A DNA stretch of 64,000 nucleotides from Brevundimonas sp. SH203 (lineage in GTDB: Bacteria; Pseudomonadota; Alphaproteobacteria; Caulobacterales; Caulobacteraceae): positions 718,081-782,080 of the forward strand of contig NZ_BDMM01000001.1 in NCBI RefSeq assembly GCF_002157625.1, written 5' to 3'. The translations under genes and the position numbers were made by a program. Each line of letters opens with the position of its first letter. The stretch's first letter is position 1. Of the stretch, positions 19,912-30,700 are shown piece after piece. The notes below the pieces were generated by a model. That model had not been told where the DNA came from and searched no databases. It was given only the letters and a program-made list of their open reading frames with translations.

Positions 19912-19927
19912 GCTCACCCTGTTAAAC

Positions 19928-19954
19928 CGTCATCCTCTTGACCCGAGGATGACG
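19928..19954. repeat. Solitary CGTCATCC hairpin between convergent genes
   Basis: A perfect 10-bp stem (CGTCATCCTC and GAGGATGACG) encloses a 7-base loop. It sits between tgt and the convergent lipoprotein gene and could end transcription from both sides. The A-tract follows on the plus strand, so it is not a classical T-tailed terminator for tgt. The stem begins with the same CGTCATCC as the ends of the element at 39586, suggesting a half-unit of that repeat. Confidence 0.6.
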
Positions 19955-19968
19955 AAAAAAAACGAAAC

Positions 19969-20526
19969 CTAACGGTGCGGCCTGAACCAGCTGGGGGCCG
20001 CCGGCGGGGCGCAGTTCCGCTGCATTCCCATGCCCTTCAGAAAGGCGCGCCGCATCCGGCCGGACTGTATGGTGGACTGAACGTGTTTCGAGTGCTGATC
20101 GGCCCCGCTGAGACGACGAATCCAGCTGCGGCCGGGAATGAAGTCCGAGGCGGTGTTGCGAATGGCGTCCAGCGCGGCCCTGGCCGCCGCATCGGCCGCC
20201 CGCTCGCTCAGATAGGAGCCGTTCTGGTGCGGTGGCTCGTCGGTATCCGGCCCCAGCGCCTCGTCCAGACGCGCGACCTCGGCGCCGATGGTGGAGCATT
20301 GGTTCAGATTACGCAGGTCGTAGGGATTGGCCTCGGCCTGAAGCAGGACCGTCGGGATCATCTGACGGCGCAGATTGAAATCCTCCAGCGGCGCGGTGGC
20401 CGCCGCAGCGAACCCCGCCCCCACCTGCTCGGCCCCGCCCATGGCCGACCGCCCGGCGTTGCAGCCCACCAGACCGACGGAGGCCACGCCGCCGACCGCC
20501 ACTATCGCATACACAACGGTTCTCAT
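19969..20526 (-). CDS. Hypothetical lipoprotein
   Basis: A 185-residue protein. The N-terminus MRTVVYAIVAVGGVASVGLVGC is a signal peptide ending in a lipobox (LVGC), so it is likely lipid-anchored in the envelope. The mature part has no recognised domain; two further cysteines occur (QCSTI and RNCAPP). The ATG at 20526 was chosen because the longer frame upstream overlaps the permease gene. It lies 50 bp downstream of the SLC13 permease on the same strand. Confidence 0.72.
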   Translation of the reverse strand: MRTVVYAIVAVGGVASVGLVGCNAGRSAMGGAEQVGAGFAAAATAPLEDFNLRRQMIPTVLLQAEANPYDLRNLNQCSTIGAEVARLDEALGPDTDEPPHQNGSYLSERAADAAARAALDAIRNTASDFIPGRSWIRRLSGADQHSKHVQSTIQSGRMRRAFLKGMGMQRNCAPPAAPSWFRPHR

Positions 20527-20576
20527 CCGGCCTCTTAGATCATGTTTGGCTATCGACGCCAAAGATCGACCGACCG

Positions 20577-22352
20577 TCACAGCGGCCAGAACAGCAGGAT
20601 CAGCGGCGGCGCGACCAGCAGCACCAGAAGGCTCAAGGGCGCGCCCAGCCGGGGATAGTCGCCGAACCGATAGCCGCCCGGCCCCATGACCAGGGTGTTG
20701 CACTGGTGCCCGATGGGCGTCAGGAAATCGCAGGCCGCGCCCACCGCCACCGCCATCAGGAACGGATCGGCGTTGAATCCCAGTTGCTTGGCCAATGTGG
20801 CGCCGATCGGCGCGACGATCAGAACCGTGGCGGCGTTGTTCAGGAACGGCGTCACCGCCATCGAGGCCAGCAGGACCCCCGCAACCGCCACCAGCCCCGG
20901 CAGTCCGTTGAACACGTGACGCAGCAGGCCCGCGATCAGGTCCGAGCCGCCCGTCTGCTGGATCGCGTCCGACACCGGGATCAGGGCGGCGATCAGCACC
21001 AGCAGGGGTCCGTCCAGCGCGGCATAGGCCTCTCGCATCTTCAGCCCGCCCAAGGCGACGATCACAACCGCCGCGCCGAAGAAGGCCACCGCCACCGGCA
21101 CGAGGCCTAACCCCACCAGGATCATGGCGACAGCGAGAACGGCGGCGGGCAGGAACCGCTTCTTGGTGCTGCCCAACCGGACCTCGCGCTCGGCCAGGGG
21201 CAACAGATCCAGCGCCTGCAGGGCGGTGGGCAGGCTCTGTTCCGCGCCCTGCAACAGGACGATGTCACCGTGCGCCAGTTTCGCAGTTCGCAGATGCTGG
21301 GTCAGTTCGTAGCCGCTGCGCGACACGCCCAGCAGATTGATCCCGTGCTTGCCATAGAGGTCGGACTGCCGAACCGACTGGCCTTGCAGCGGCGAGTTGC
21401 GGCCGATCACCGCCTCGACCACCGTGATCTCCTCGGCGGCGTTCTCCATGGTGATGGGGCGGTCTTCGCGGATCAGCTTCAGCTTGGAGCGGGCGATGAA
21501 CTCTTGCAGCGCCTGCTGCTCGCCCTCCACCAGAAGGACGTCGCCGGGGCGCACCACCGCATTGCCGCGCGGGCTGGGTCGGCGCTTGCCCGCCCGGATC
21601 AGCGCCATGATCCGCACGTCCCCCTCGCCGCACGCCGCCAGGGCCGACACGGTCATGGCGCCCTGAACCCAATCCTCGGGCGCGATGACCTCGGTGGCGT
21701 AGGCGTTGGCGGCCAGGGCGGCGTTCATCTGGGTCGCGCCGCGTCGATCCTTGGGCAGGATGCGATAGCCGATGGCCAGGAAGACCAGCGCCATCGCCGT
21801 AATCGCCAGCCCGACGGGGGCGAAGTCATACATGCCGAAGGGCTGGCCCACGATCTGCTGGCGCACCTCGGCGACGATGATATTGGGCGCGGTGCCGACC
21901 AGAGTGACCATGCCGCCGGCCATGGCCCCGAACGCCATCGGCATCAGCAGCCGCGACGGCGCCGATCCGGTCCGCCGCGCGACCTGAAGCGCGACCGGCA
22001 TCATGATCGCGAGAGCCCCAACATTCTTGGTCGCCATCGACAGGACGGTGACGGCGGTGGTCAGCACCGGCACCTGACTGCGCTCGGTCTTCAGCAAGGG
22101 CAGCACCCGGCGCATGGCCAGTTCCACCACGCCCGACCGGGCGAAGGCGGCCGAGACGATCAGGGCGCAGGCGATGATGACGGTGACGTCGTTCTTGAAC
22201 CCGTCGAAGGCCGCCTCGGCCGGAATGACCCCCACCGCCAGACCGGCGACCAGGGCGACCACCGCCACCAGATCGAACCGGAATCGCCCCCAGACGAAAG
22301 CCCCGATGGTCAGGGCGATCAGCCCGAACGCCAGTCCCTGTTGTAATGTCAC
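20577..22352 (-). CDS. SLC13-family permease with TrkA-C domains
   Basis: A 591-residue membrane transporter. N- and C-terminal hydrophobic halves contain the permease repeats (AMAGGMVTLVGTAPNIIVAE and FLNNAATVLIVAPIGATLAK). Between them are two cytoplasmic RCK/TrkA-C domains (NAVVRPGDVLLVEGEQQAL and TAKLAHGDIVLLQGAEQSL). Related proteins carry dicarboxylates, sulfate or cations; the substrate is not readable. The start is the GTG at 22352, giving a hydrophobic first helix. It is divergent from the FAD-binding protein gene. Confidence 0.88.
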   Translation of the reverse strand: MTLQQGLAFGLIALTIGAFVWGRFRFDLVAVVALVAGLAVGVIPAEAAFDGFKNDVTVIIACALIVSAAFARSGVVELAMRRVLPLLKTERSQVPVLTTAVTVLSMATKNVGALAIMMPVALQVARRTGSAPSRLLMPMAFGAMAGGMVTLVGTAPNIIVAEVRQQIVGQPFGMYDFAPVGLAITAMALVFLAIGYRILPKDRRGATQMNAALAANAYATEVIAPEDWVQGAMTVSALAACGEGDVRIMALIRAGKRRPSPRGNAVVRPGDVLLVEGEQQALQEFIARSKLKLIREDRPITMENAAEEITVVEAVIGRNSPLQGQSVRQSDLYGKHGINLLGVSRSGYELTQHLRTAKLAHGDIVLLQGAEQSLPTALQALDLLPLAEREVRLGSTKKRFLPAAVLAVAMILVGLGLVPVAVAFFGAAVVIVALGGLKMREAYAALDGPLLVLIAALIPVSDAIQQTGGSDLIAGLLRHVFNGLPGLVAVAGVLLASMAVTPFLNNAATVLIVAPIGATLAKQLGFNADPFLMAVAVGAACDFLTPIGHQCNTLVMGPGGYRFGDYPRLGAPLSLLVLLVAPPLILLFWPL

Positions 22353-22518
22353 GCGCCGCCAGCCCCTTGATCTCGCAGGCTGAACGCCGTCCACGGACAA
22401 ACGATGCAAGCGGGGCGGTAAATCGGCCTCACGAGTACGAAATCGCGCGCAACGAAGCTTTTCCGCCCTTATTTTTCAACGTCATGGCGCCATTGCCGAT
22501 ATGGCGCATTCAGGGGGA

Positions 22519-24192
22519 ATGACGCCGTCCATCGCCTTTGTCGGAGCCGGGCCGACCACCCTCTACACCCTGGCCGCGCTGTTGGCCGAGGGGGTGGCGG
22601 ACGCGCACATCACCGTATTCGAGCGGCGACCGACGGCGGGTATGGGGATGCCCTATAGTCCAGGTTGGAACGATCCCGCGATGCTGGCCAACATCGCCAG
22701 CATCGAGATTCCGCCTGTTCAGGAGACGCTGCTGCACTGGTTGGAACGCCAATCGTCCCGTGAACTGGAGGCCATGGGCGTGGCCGCGCATCAGGTGAGC
22801 GAACGCGCCTTCCTGCCGCGTCTGGTGCTGGGCCGCTATTTCGCCGATCAGTTTCAGGGTCTGGTGCGCCAAGCGAAAGCCGCGGGCGTCAGCATCGAGA
22901 TCAGGACAGGCTGCCGTGTCATCGACGCCTGCAATCAGGCCGACGGCATCCGTCTGACGGTCGCGCCGCACCTGGGGTTCGTGACCGACGAAGTCTTCGA
23001 CCATGTCGTGCTGGCGACCGGCCACCAGTGGCTTTCGGACCCGGAGGTTCGGAAGGGCCATTTCCTGTCGCCCTGGCCGGCATCCAAGCTTTCGCCCCTT
23101 CCGCCCTCTCAGGTCGGGATTCTCGGATCGTCCCTGACCGCCATCGACGCGGCCGTGGCCCTGGCGGTCGCGCATGGGGATTTCGTCGAGCAGAAGAACG
23201 GCGACGTCGCCTATATCCCCCGACGCGGCGCCGAGGGGTTCGGCGTGACCATGATGTCGAGGAAGGGTCTGTTGCCGGAGGCGGACTTCTACTTCCCCCT
23301 GCCGCACGCACCGCTGACCGTCTGCACGGAGGCGGCGGTCACCGACCTGATCGCGCGGGAAAATGACGACCTGCTGGACCAATGCTTCGATCTGTTTCGC
23401 CAGGAGTTGACGCTGGCCGATCCCGACTACGCCAAGTCGGTCGATCTGGCCGATGCAACGGTCGAATCGTTCGGTGAAACCTATTTCGCGGTGCGGGCGG
23501 CGACCGATCCCTTCGTCTGGGCGCGACGAAATCTGGACGAAGCCCGCCGGAACCACGAAAGCCGCTTCACCATCCCCTGGCGCGACGCCATCCTGCGGAT
23601 GCACGAAGTGGTCGGCGCCATCGTCTCCTATCTGGACGACCAGCAGTTCGAGCGGTTCGAACGATGGCTGAAGCCCGTATTCGTGGACAACTACGGCGCC
23701 GTGCCCCACGCCTCCATCGCCCGCCTTCTGGCGCTGCACGAGGCAGGTCGGCTCCAGGTTCTGGCCTTGGGCGAGGACTATCGCGTGGATGCCCAGCCAG
23801 ACGAAGGCTGCGGCGGCGCCATCTATCACAAGGGCTTGCGACTGCATTTCCCGGTCTTCATCGAGGCGCTGGGCCAACGCCCACTGTCCGCAGGGGACTT
23901 CCCCTTCCCGTCCCTGATCGCGCAGGGAATCATCAGGGATCAGGCGGCGGCCGGCGAGCCGACAGCCGTGCGCGGCGTCGCCCTGGACGACGCCTTCCGT
24001 CCGATCACCGACCAACTGCCGCCAGACCGCCTGTTCTGCCCCAGCCTGCCGTTCCTCATGGGCCAGCGCCCCTTCGCCCAGGGTGTCACAAGTTCGCACC
24101 AGATGGGCCAGATTGTCGGCGCATCCCTCGCCCGAGCCATAGGCGCCGCACCCGCAGTCGTGACGCCGTTGGCGATAGCCCAGGCCGCCTAG
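22519..24192 (+). CDS. FAD/NAD(P)-binding protein (NAD_binding_9 type)
   Basis: A 557-residue protein starts MTPSIAFVGAGPTTLYTLAALL, a dinucleotide-binding GxGxxx motif. A second Rossmann-like motif, GILGSSLTAIDAAVALA, lies near residue 200. FERRPTAGMGMPY is typical of the FAD/NAD(P)-binding family that includes E. coli HpxO/YdhS-like proteins of unclear substrate. AGGGGGA immediately upstream supports the ATG at 22519; an ATG at 22501 in the same frame is the alternative. Oxidoreductase activity is inferred only. Confidence 0.8.
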   Translation: MTPSIAFVGAGPTTLYTLAALLAEGVADAHITVFERRPTAGMGMPYSPGWNDPAMLANIASIEIPPVQETLLHWLERQSSRELEAMGVAAHQVSERAFLPRLVLGRYFADQFQGLVRQAKAAGVSIEIRTGCRVIDACNQADGIRLTVAPHLGFVTDEVFDHVVLATGHQWLSDPEVRKGHFLSPWPASKLSPLPPSQVGILGSSLTAIDAAVALAVAHGDFVEQKNGDVAYIPRRGAEGFGVTMMSRKGLLPEADFYFPLPHAPLTVCTEAAVTDLIARENDDLLDQCFDLFRQELTLADPDYAKSVDLADATVESFGETYFAVRAATDPFVWARRNLDEARRNHESRFTIPWRDAILRMHEVVGAIVSYLDDQQFERFERWLKPVFVDNYGAVPHASIARLLALHEAGRLQVLALGEDYRVDAQPDEGCGGAIYHKGLRLHFPVFIEALGQRPLSAGDFPFPSLIAQGIIRDQAAAGEPTAVRGVALDDAFRPITDQLPPDRLFCPSLPFLMGQRPFAQGVTSSHQMGQIVGASLARAIGAAPAVVTPLAIAQAA

Positions 24193-24240
24193 ACGCAAAT
24201 CGCGCTCGACAAATGAGAGGTCACACGCCTGCCGGACAGC

Positions 24241-24264
24241 AAAAAGCCCGCCGAAGCGGGCTTT
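24241..24264 (-). terminator. Rho-independent terminator downstream of tRNA-Lys
   Basis: Read on the minus strand, a 9-bp stem AAAGCCCGC/GCGGGCTTT with a 4-base loop is followed by a T-run (the complement of 24241-24245). It lies 3 bp after the tRNA CCA end, so it ends the tRNA transcript. Because the stem is A/T-bordered on both sides, it may also serve the convergent FAD protein gene. Confidence 0.85.
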
Positions 24265-24267
24265 AAA

Positions 24268-24344
24268 TGGTACGTCCTCTCGGGCTCGAACCGAGGACCC
24301 TCTGATTAAAAGTCAGATGCTCTAACCAACTGAGCTAAGGACGC
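24268..24344 (-). tRNA. tRNA-Lys (anticodon UUU)
   Basis: The full cloverleaf is readable. The acceptor stem is GCGTCCT/AGGACGT with a G1-U72 wobble. The D-arm is GCTC...GAGC with AGTTGGTTA, the anticodon loop is CTTTTAA closed by a CTGA/TCAG stem, and the T-arm holds GTTCGAG. The CCA tail is encoded (24268-24270). The anticodon bases lie at 24308-24310. A terminator follows directly. Confidence 0.97.
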
Positions 24345-24438
24345 ACCGCGCGACATCCGGGCTGGCCCGAACCGTCGAAGGGCGCCTTCTGTTGCAATCC
24401 GGCCTTCCGGTCAAGACCGGGTCTGCTACTCATGTCGA

Positions 24439-25533
24439 ATGCAACCGCTTCATGGCCTCCGCATCATCGAATTCGACGGCCTGGGGCCTGTTACCTTCGC
24501 CGGCATGATGCTGGCGGACATGGGCGCGGAGGTCTTTCGGCTGACCCGCAGCGAATCGGCGGCGCCGGCCGTGTTCGATCAGGTGGGCGGATCGGTGCTG
24601 CATCGCGGACGCGCGGCCGTGCCCGTGGACCTGAAGAATCCCGCCGACCAGACGCGCATCCTGGCGCTGATCGACGGGGTCGATGCGGTGATCGAGGGAT
24701 TTCGACCCGGCGTGATGGAACGGCTGGGGTTCGGACCTGAGGCGCTGCAGGCGCGAAACCCCGCCCTGGTGTTCGGGCGTGTCACCGGCTGGGGCCAGAC
24801 GGGACCGCTGGCCCAGGCGGTGGGGCACGACCTGAACTACATCGGTCTGTCGGGCGTGCTGCACGCCATGGGCGAGGCGGATCGGCCGCCGACGCCGCCG
24901 CTGAACCTGATCGGCGACTATGGCGGCGGGGCGATGATGCTGGTGACAGGCGTGCTGGCGGCGCTGATCGAGGCCAAGGCGACGGGCCGGGGCCGCGTGG
25001 TGGATGCGGCCATGACCGACGGCTCGGCCCTGCTGGGCGGCCTGTTCCAGGCGTTGCGGGAACAGGGAATGTGGAGCGACCGACGGGGAGCCAATCTGCT
25101 GGACGGCGGCGCACCCTTTTATCGTTGCTACGCCTGTCGGGATGGCGGTTTCGTCGCCGTGGCGGCGCTGGAGCCGCGATTCTACGCCGCCCTGCTGGAC
25201 GGGCTTCGGATTTCGCCGGAGACGGCGCCGCAGTATGACATGGACGGCTGGCCGGCATTGCACGCGCGTTTCGCCGACCTGTTCGCCCAGCGCGACCGTG
25301 ACGACTGGGCCCGCCTTTTCGACGGGACGGAGGCCTGCGTCACCCCGGTCCTGAGCCTGATGGAGGCGCCGGATCATCCGCACAATCGCGCCAGGGGCGT
25401 GTTCGACCAGAGGCTGCCCGGCCCCGCGCCGCGTTTCGACGGCGCACGGAATACGCCGCGTCATAGTTCGGCCGTGGGTCTGGACGAGGCTGTCGCTCTG
25501 TGGACGGCGCGATCTTCGGATCAGCCGGGATGA
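24439..25533 (+). CDS. CaiB/BaiF CoA-transferase family, alpha-methylacyl-CoA racemase-like
   Basis: A 364-residue family III CoA-transferase-fold protein. The signature regions of alpha-methylacyl-CoA racemases are present: GHDLNYIGLSGVLHAMG (catalytic His), NLIGDYGGGAMM (catalytic Asp) and RGRVVDAAMTDGSALL. The family racemises the 2-methyl centre of branched acyl-CoAs so that they can enter beta-oxidation. It is the first gene after the divergent tRNA; the lipoprotein-tamA-tamB genes follow on the same strand after a 74-bp gap. Confidence 0.88.
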   Translation: MQPLHGLRIIEFDGLGPVTFAGMMLADMGAEVFRLTRSESAAPAVFDQVGGSVLHRGRAAVPVDLKNPADQTRILALIDGVDAVIEGFRPGVMERLGFGPEALQARNPALVFGRVTGWGQTGPLAQAVGHDLNYIGLSGVLHAMGEADRPPTPPLNLIGDYGGGAMMLVTGVLAALIEAKATGRGRVVDAAMTDGSALLGGLFQALREQGMWSDRRGANLLDGGAPFYRCYACRDGGFVAVAALEPRFYAALLDGLRISPETAPQYDMDGWPALHARFADLFAQRDRDDWARLFDGTEACVTPVLSLMEAPDHPHNRARGVFDQRLPGPAPRFDGARNTPRHSSAVGLDEAVALWTARSSDQPG

Positions 25534-25607
25534 CCGGCGCGGCTTTCGGCGCTATGGGAACGGCAGGGCGCGACAAGCGTTGCAAGGGCGAAGACCCGGG
25601 GAATTCA

Positions 25608-25871
25608 ATGAAACCTTCCAACCTATTGCTGGCCGCCGCCGCCCTGGCTGCGCTCGCGCTGTCGGCCTGCGACGACCGTCCGTCCCGCTCGGACGAAGAG
25701 CGTGAACCCGTCCAGATCGAGCAGGTGCCGCCGCCGGTCGAACAGCCGCCGGCCCCGGCGCCGGAAGTGCGCGATCCTGCGCCGACGCCGCCGCCGACCG
25801 ACAGACTGCCGCCCGAGGAGCGGTCGTCGGAGCAGTCGGTCCAGCCAGAAAGCGAAACCCTGTTCTATTGA
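25608..25871 (+). CDS. Small proline-rich lipoprotein upstream of tamA
   Basis: An 87-residue protein. MKPSNLLLAAAALAALALSAC is a lipoprotein signal peptide ending in a lipobox (LSAC). The mature part is rich in proline and glutamate (EQVPPPVEQPPAPAPEV) and likely unstructured. GGGGAA precedes the ATG at 25608; a longer frame from 25500 lacks a start site and runs into the previous gene. No family is recognised. Its position 43 bp before tamA suggests an accessory envelope role, which is inference. Confidence 0.7.
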   Translation: MKPSNLLLAAAALAALALSACDDRPSRSDEEREPVQIEQVPPPVEQPPAPAPEVRDPAPTPPPTDRLPPEERSSEQSVQPESETLFY

Positions 25872-25914
25872 AGAACAGCGGTTCGACACGCCGCGCTTTG
25901 ACGAAAGATCCAGT

Positions 25915-27708
25915 TTGACGTTCAGGCCTTCCCTGCTGGTCGCGACGCTCGCGGCCGTTTCGGGCATCGCGCACGCCGCCGCCGCCGATCCACGCGCCCA
26001 AGTGCGGGGCGACATGGATGCGGACCTGCGTCGCGCGCTGGAACGCGCCGTGGGCGATGTCGACGGTGCGCCCGAGAGCCGGTTCGAGGCCCGAAGGCGG
26101 GCGGAGGGCGCCGTCGCCTCGGCCACCGCCCTGTTGCGGTCGGAAGGCTATTATCAGCCCACGGTCGAGGATGTGGTCGAGGGCGACGACAATCCCGTGG
26201 CCATCGTGATGGTCCAGCCCGGCCGGCGCTTCCTGCTGACCGATCCGACGGTGAGCTGGACCCAGCGGGCGCCGGAAGCCGAGGCCCAGACCAAGGGACG
26301 CGACGCCATCGGGCTGAAGGCCGGGGAACCGGGTCGTGCGGTCGATGTGATCGCGGGCGAAGGGCGTCTGGTCGCGGCCCTGGTGCGCGACGGCTACGCC
26401 GACGCCAAGGCCGATCCGCGCCGGGTCGTGGTGGACCACGCCGCCTATACGGTGGCGCCGGAATACCGCATCAACTCGGGCGACCTGGTGCGCCTGGACG
26501 GGGTTCGCGTGATCAGCCAGGGCCGGACCAATCCCAACTGGGTGGCCGGGCTGGCGCCGTGGAAGGAAGGCGACCGCTACGATCCCGACCAGGTGGCCGA
26601 GTTGGAACGGCGTCTGCTGGACACCGGCGTCTATGACGGCATCGGCGTGGCGCTGTCGCCGGCGGACCAGACCACGGCCGACGGCCTGAGACCCGTCATC
26701 GTCAGCCTGCAGGACCGGCCGCGTCGCGTGCTGGAGGCCGGCGCCACCTGGTCGACCGCCGAAGGCGCAGGCGCGGACGTGATCCAGACCCGCTACAATC
26801 GGTTCGGCCGCGCCGACACCCTGAAACTTCAGGCCCGTCTGGCCAACATCAACAGCCGTATCGGCGCCGACCTGTCCCTGCCCCACTGGCGTCGGCCCGG
26901 CCGGACGCTGAAGCTGGGCGCCGCCGTGGTGAACGAAGACACCGACGCCTATACGCGGACTGCCGCAGTTCTGTACGCCGACCTTCAGCAGAGGATCGGC
27001 AAGACCTCCTATTTCAACTACGGCATCGGGCTGGACGCGGGACGCTACAGCGAGACACGCTACGACTACACCACCCTGCCCCCGCAGCGGGTGACGTTCG
27101 ACCGCGACCTGGCCATCATCACCGCCCGGACCAGCGCCTATATCGACCATTCCAACGATCCGTTGAATCCGACCAAGGGCTGGCGCGTCAATCTGTCGGT
27201 CCAGCCGACGGTGGTGACGGGCAACAGCAACGTCCTGTTCCTGCGCACCGAGACGCAGGGCACCGCCTATGTGCCGGTCGCGGGCGACAAGACCATTCTG
27301 GCCGGCCGGGTGCGGATCGGCTCCATCGTCGGCGGCAGCGAGTTGAGCACGCCGTCCGACCGCCTGTTCTATTCCGGCGGCGGCGGGTCGGTGCGCGGCT
27401 ATTCCTATCAGGGCGTCAATCCGCAGTTGCCGGACGGCACGCCGCGCGGGGGTGTCTCGCTGTTCGAAACCTCGCTGGAGGCGCGCCAGTCGATCGGTCA
27501 GAGCTTCCAGGCCGTGGCCTTTGTGGATGCCGGCTCCATCGGCTTCCAGGAGACGCCGAACCTGACCAATATGCGCTACGGCGCGGGGGTCGGCGTGCGT
27601 TACATGCTGCCGTTCGGCCCGATCCGCGCCGATGTCGCCATGCCGCTGAACAAGCGTGAAGGCGATTCCAACTTCCAGATCTACATCAGCATCGGGCAGG
27701 CGTTTTGA
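25915..27708 (+). CDS. tamA: TamA, outer-membrane translocation and assembly module
   Basis: A 597-residue BamA-superfamily (Omp85) protein. A signal peptide (MTFRPSLLVATLAAVSGIAHA when the TTG at 25915 is read as Met) is followed by POTRA-like repeats, including RRLLDTGVYDGIGVAL. The C-terminal beta-barrel contains the Omp85 loop-6 motif region GGGGSVRGYSYQG and ends in FQIYISIGQAF with the terminal aromatic residue expected for barrel insertion. With TamB it moves proteins or lipids to the outer membrane. The stop overlaps the tamB start. Confidence 0.92.
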   Translation: MTFRPSLLVATLAAVSGIAHAAAADPRAQVRGDMDADLRRALERAVGDVDGAPESRFEARRRAEGAVASATALLRSEGYYQPTVEDVVEGDDNPVAIVMVQPGRRFLLTDPTVSWTQRAPEAEAQTKGRDAIGLKAGEPGRAVDVIAGEGRLVAALVRDGYADAKADPRRVVVDHAAYTVAPEYRINSGDLVRLDGVRVISQGRTNPNWVAGLAPWKEGDRYDPDQVAELERRLLDTGVYDGIGVALSPADQTTADGLRPVIVSLQDRPRRVLEAGATWSTAEGAGADVIQTRYNRFGRADTLKLQARLANINSRIGADLSLPHWRRPGRTLKLGAAVVNEDTDAYTRTAAVLYADLQQRIGKTSYFNYGIGLDAGRYSETRYDYTTLPPQRVTFDRDLAIITARTSAYIDHSNDPLNPTKGWRVNLSVQPTVVTGNSNVLFLRTETQGTAYVPVAGDKTILAGRVRIGSIVGGSELSTPSDRLFYSGGGGSVRGYSYQGVNPQLPDGTPRGGVSLFETSLEARQSIGQSFQAVAFVDAGSIGFQETPNLTNMRYGAGVGVRYMLPFGPIRADVAMPLNKREGDSNFQIYISIGQAF

Positions 27709-30700
27709 CCGACACACCGCCCGAGACCGGCCCTGAAATCCAGCCCGACGCAGGACTGGAAGACGCCGCGCCCGCCAGAACGTCCCCCGCCAGACGAAAG
27801 CGCGGACTGGCCAGGCGCATCGCCCTGATCGCGGGCGTCGTGGTCGCAGGGCTTCTGGTGCTGATCGCGGCGACCCTGGTGGCGGGGCGGTACTACATCG
27901 CCTCGGACGGCGGGCGGCAGCTGGTGCTGGAGCGGATTCAGGACCTGAAGATCAGCCGCTACGGCCGGCTGAAAGTCTATGGGCTGAAGGGCGATCTGCT
28001 CAGCGATTTCAGCATCGACCGCATCACCCTGGCCGACAGTAAGGGCGTCTGGCTGGAGGCGAACAACCTCAGCATGGACTGGTCCTATCTGGCGCTGCTG
28101 AGCCGCAGTTTCCACGCCAACGACATCAAGGCCGAGACGATCCGTGTGCTGCGCCGCCCGGAGGTGGAGCCGCCGACCAACGAACCGTCCGGCCCGCAGC
28201 CGATCTCGGTGCGGATCGACAAATTCTCGGCTGACATCGAACTGATGGAGGGCTTCTCCAAGGAGTATGGCCGCTGGTCGCTGTCGGGCGACGCCAGCCT
28301 GCCGCGCAACGGGGCCAAGAGCGCGACGGTGAACGCCGACAGCCTGAACCGGCCGGGCGACTTCCTGCGACTGGCCGCCAGCTTCGGCGGCAAGCTGGAA
28401 GAGACGCGGCTGAACCTGCGCGCCAACGAGGCCCAGGGCGGGCCGCTGGCCGGGGCGCTGGGCTATTCGCCCGACCAGCCCTTCTCGGCGGTCGCGGTGC
28501 TGAACGCCGATGTGGTGAATGCGCGCGTCCAGACGGGCCGGTTCGTGCCCCTGATCGTTCAGGGGCATTTCGGCGACAAGGGATCGCGTGTGTCCGGCTT
28601 CGCCGACTTCAGCGGCTCGGACCTCCTGGCGCCCTTCGTGACCAAGATCGGGCGCACGGCGCGGTTCGGCTTCGCCATGGTCCCCACGCCGGACAAGGCC
28701 AGCCAGGGGGTGGCCTGGAAGCTGATTTCCGACAATGTCCAGTCCGAGGCGCGCGGCCTGATCCGCAATTCCGACCGCAGTTCGCCGGACGGTATCAAGC
28801 TGGAGATCCAGACCGGCTCGCTCAGCCGACTGGTCGGGTCCGACGTGGCCGGGCCGGCGGCCTATTCCGGCCTGTTCAAGGGCGACGCCCAGAACTGGGC
28901 GCTGAACGGACAGGTCACGCTGTTGAACGCCAATGTCGCCAGCTATCGCGCCACCCGCATCGCGGGGCCGCTGAACGTCCTGGTCAAGGACGGCCGGATG
29001 GATCTGGACGGCGACATTCGCGCCAACGGCGGATCGGGTGAAGGCATCATCGGCGGCCTCTTGGGCGGAGCGCCGCGCGTTCAGTTGAAGGCGGCGCGCA
29101 TGAAGGACGGCGCCATCCTGCTGGAGAAGGTCGACCTGCTGGGACAGGGCCTGACGCTGAAAGGCTCGGGCTCGCGCAATCTGCTGGGCGGCATGAGCTT
29201 CCGCGGCGAGGCGCAGTTGACGGACGCCGCACGGGTGTCGCCCGGCGCGCGCGGCGCCTTCGGCGGGCCGATCCGGGCGTCCTCGGCGCGAACAGGTGCG
29301 CCATGGGTGCTGAACTTCGACGGTCGGGGACGGAACCTGATCGTCGGCATGGCGGAGCTGGACCGTCTGCTGGGCAAGACCCCGCGCCTGCAGTTGGCAG
29401 GACGGTTGAACGGCGGCCGGATCGAGGTCGAGCGCGGCGAACTGACCGGCGCGGCCGGGCGCGCGGGCGCCAAGGGCCTGATCGAGACAGCGGGCCGGCT
29501 TCGGCTGGCGCTGGACTGGAACGCGCGCGGACCGTTCGCGGCCGGGCCGGTCGAGATCGGCGGCGACATGACCGGACGCGGCGCCCTGACCGGCACCCTG
29601 TCCCAGCCGCGGGTCGACCTGACCGCCGGTTTCCAGCAGGTCACGGCCGGCGCCCTGACGCTGAACAACGCCGACATGACGCTGAGCTTCCGCAAGGGCG
29701 CCGATGCGTCGGACGGGCGGATCGCTGTGGTCAGCGGCTCGAACTATGGTCCGGCGCGGGCCTCGGGCAACTTCTTCCTGGGCGGCAAGCGCATTCGGTT
29801 GAGCGATCTGGACGTGGACGCCGGCGGCGTGACGGCCAAGGGCGCCATCGCCCTGTCGAACAACATCCCCTCCAGCGCCGACCTGACCTTCACGGCGCGG
29901 ACCGGCGCCTTCCTGGCGTCGGGCGAGGCCAATGGCCGAGTGCGGTTGACCGACGGCGGCGGATCGGACAGCGCCATACTGGACGTCAACGGCCGCAACG
30001 TGCGGCTGGCGGGCCAGAGCTGGACCATCCGCACCCTTGACCTGGACGGGCGCGGCACGCTGACCAACCTGCCCTTCACCCTGGCGCTGGACGTGGGCGG
30101 ATCGACCCCGGCCCAGTTCAACGGCACGGGCGTCTATTCGCGTCAGAACACGACGCACGGCCTGACGCTGCGCGGCGGCGGCCGGGTGCGCGAGGTGGCC
30201 TTCACCACCCGCAGCCCCGCTGCAATCACGATCAACGGCGCGAACCGGACGGCGCATCTGGACCTGGGCGTCGGCGGCGGTGTGCTGCTGGCGGACCTGA
30301 GGCAGGATGCGCGCACCGTGGCGGTGCAGGCCGACCTGACGCAGGTGGACCTGGGCTCCATCTCGCCCGAACTGCGCGGCAGCGTGACCGGTCAGGTGGC
30401 GATGCGCGGCGCGGGAAGCGACCTGTCGGGCACGGCCAATGTGGCGCTTCAGAACGTGCGCAGCATCGACGCCCCGCGCGGCCTGGCCGTGAATGGTCGG
30501 GTGGACGCGACCCTGGCCGGCGACCGACTGAGCATCAAGGCGACGGCGGTGGACGAGGGCGCGGTTCAGGCCTCCGCCGACGTGGTCCTGCCGGTCGAGG
30601 CCTCGGCCGCGCCGCTGCGGCTGGCCATCGCCCGGACGCGCGAGATGTCGGGGCGCGTCTCCATCAACGGTCAGATCCAGCCGATCTGGGACCTGTTCCT

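Noticed and set aside
24268..24344. tRNA-Lys as an attachment site for an integrated element
   Set aside because: No integrase, no repeated tRNA 3' end and no foreign-looking genes follow on either side.
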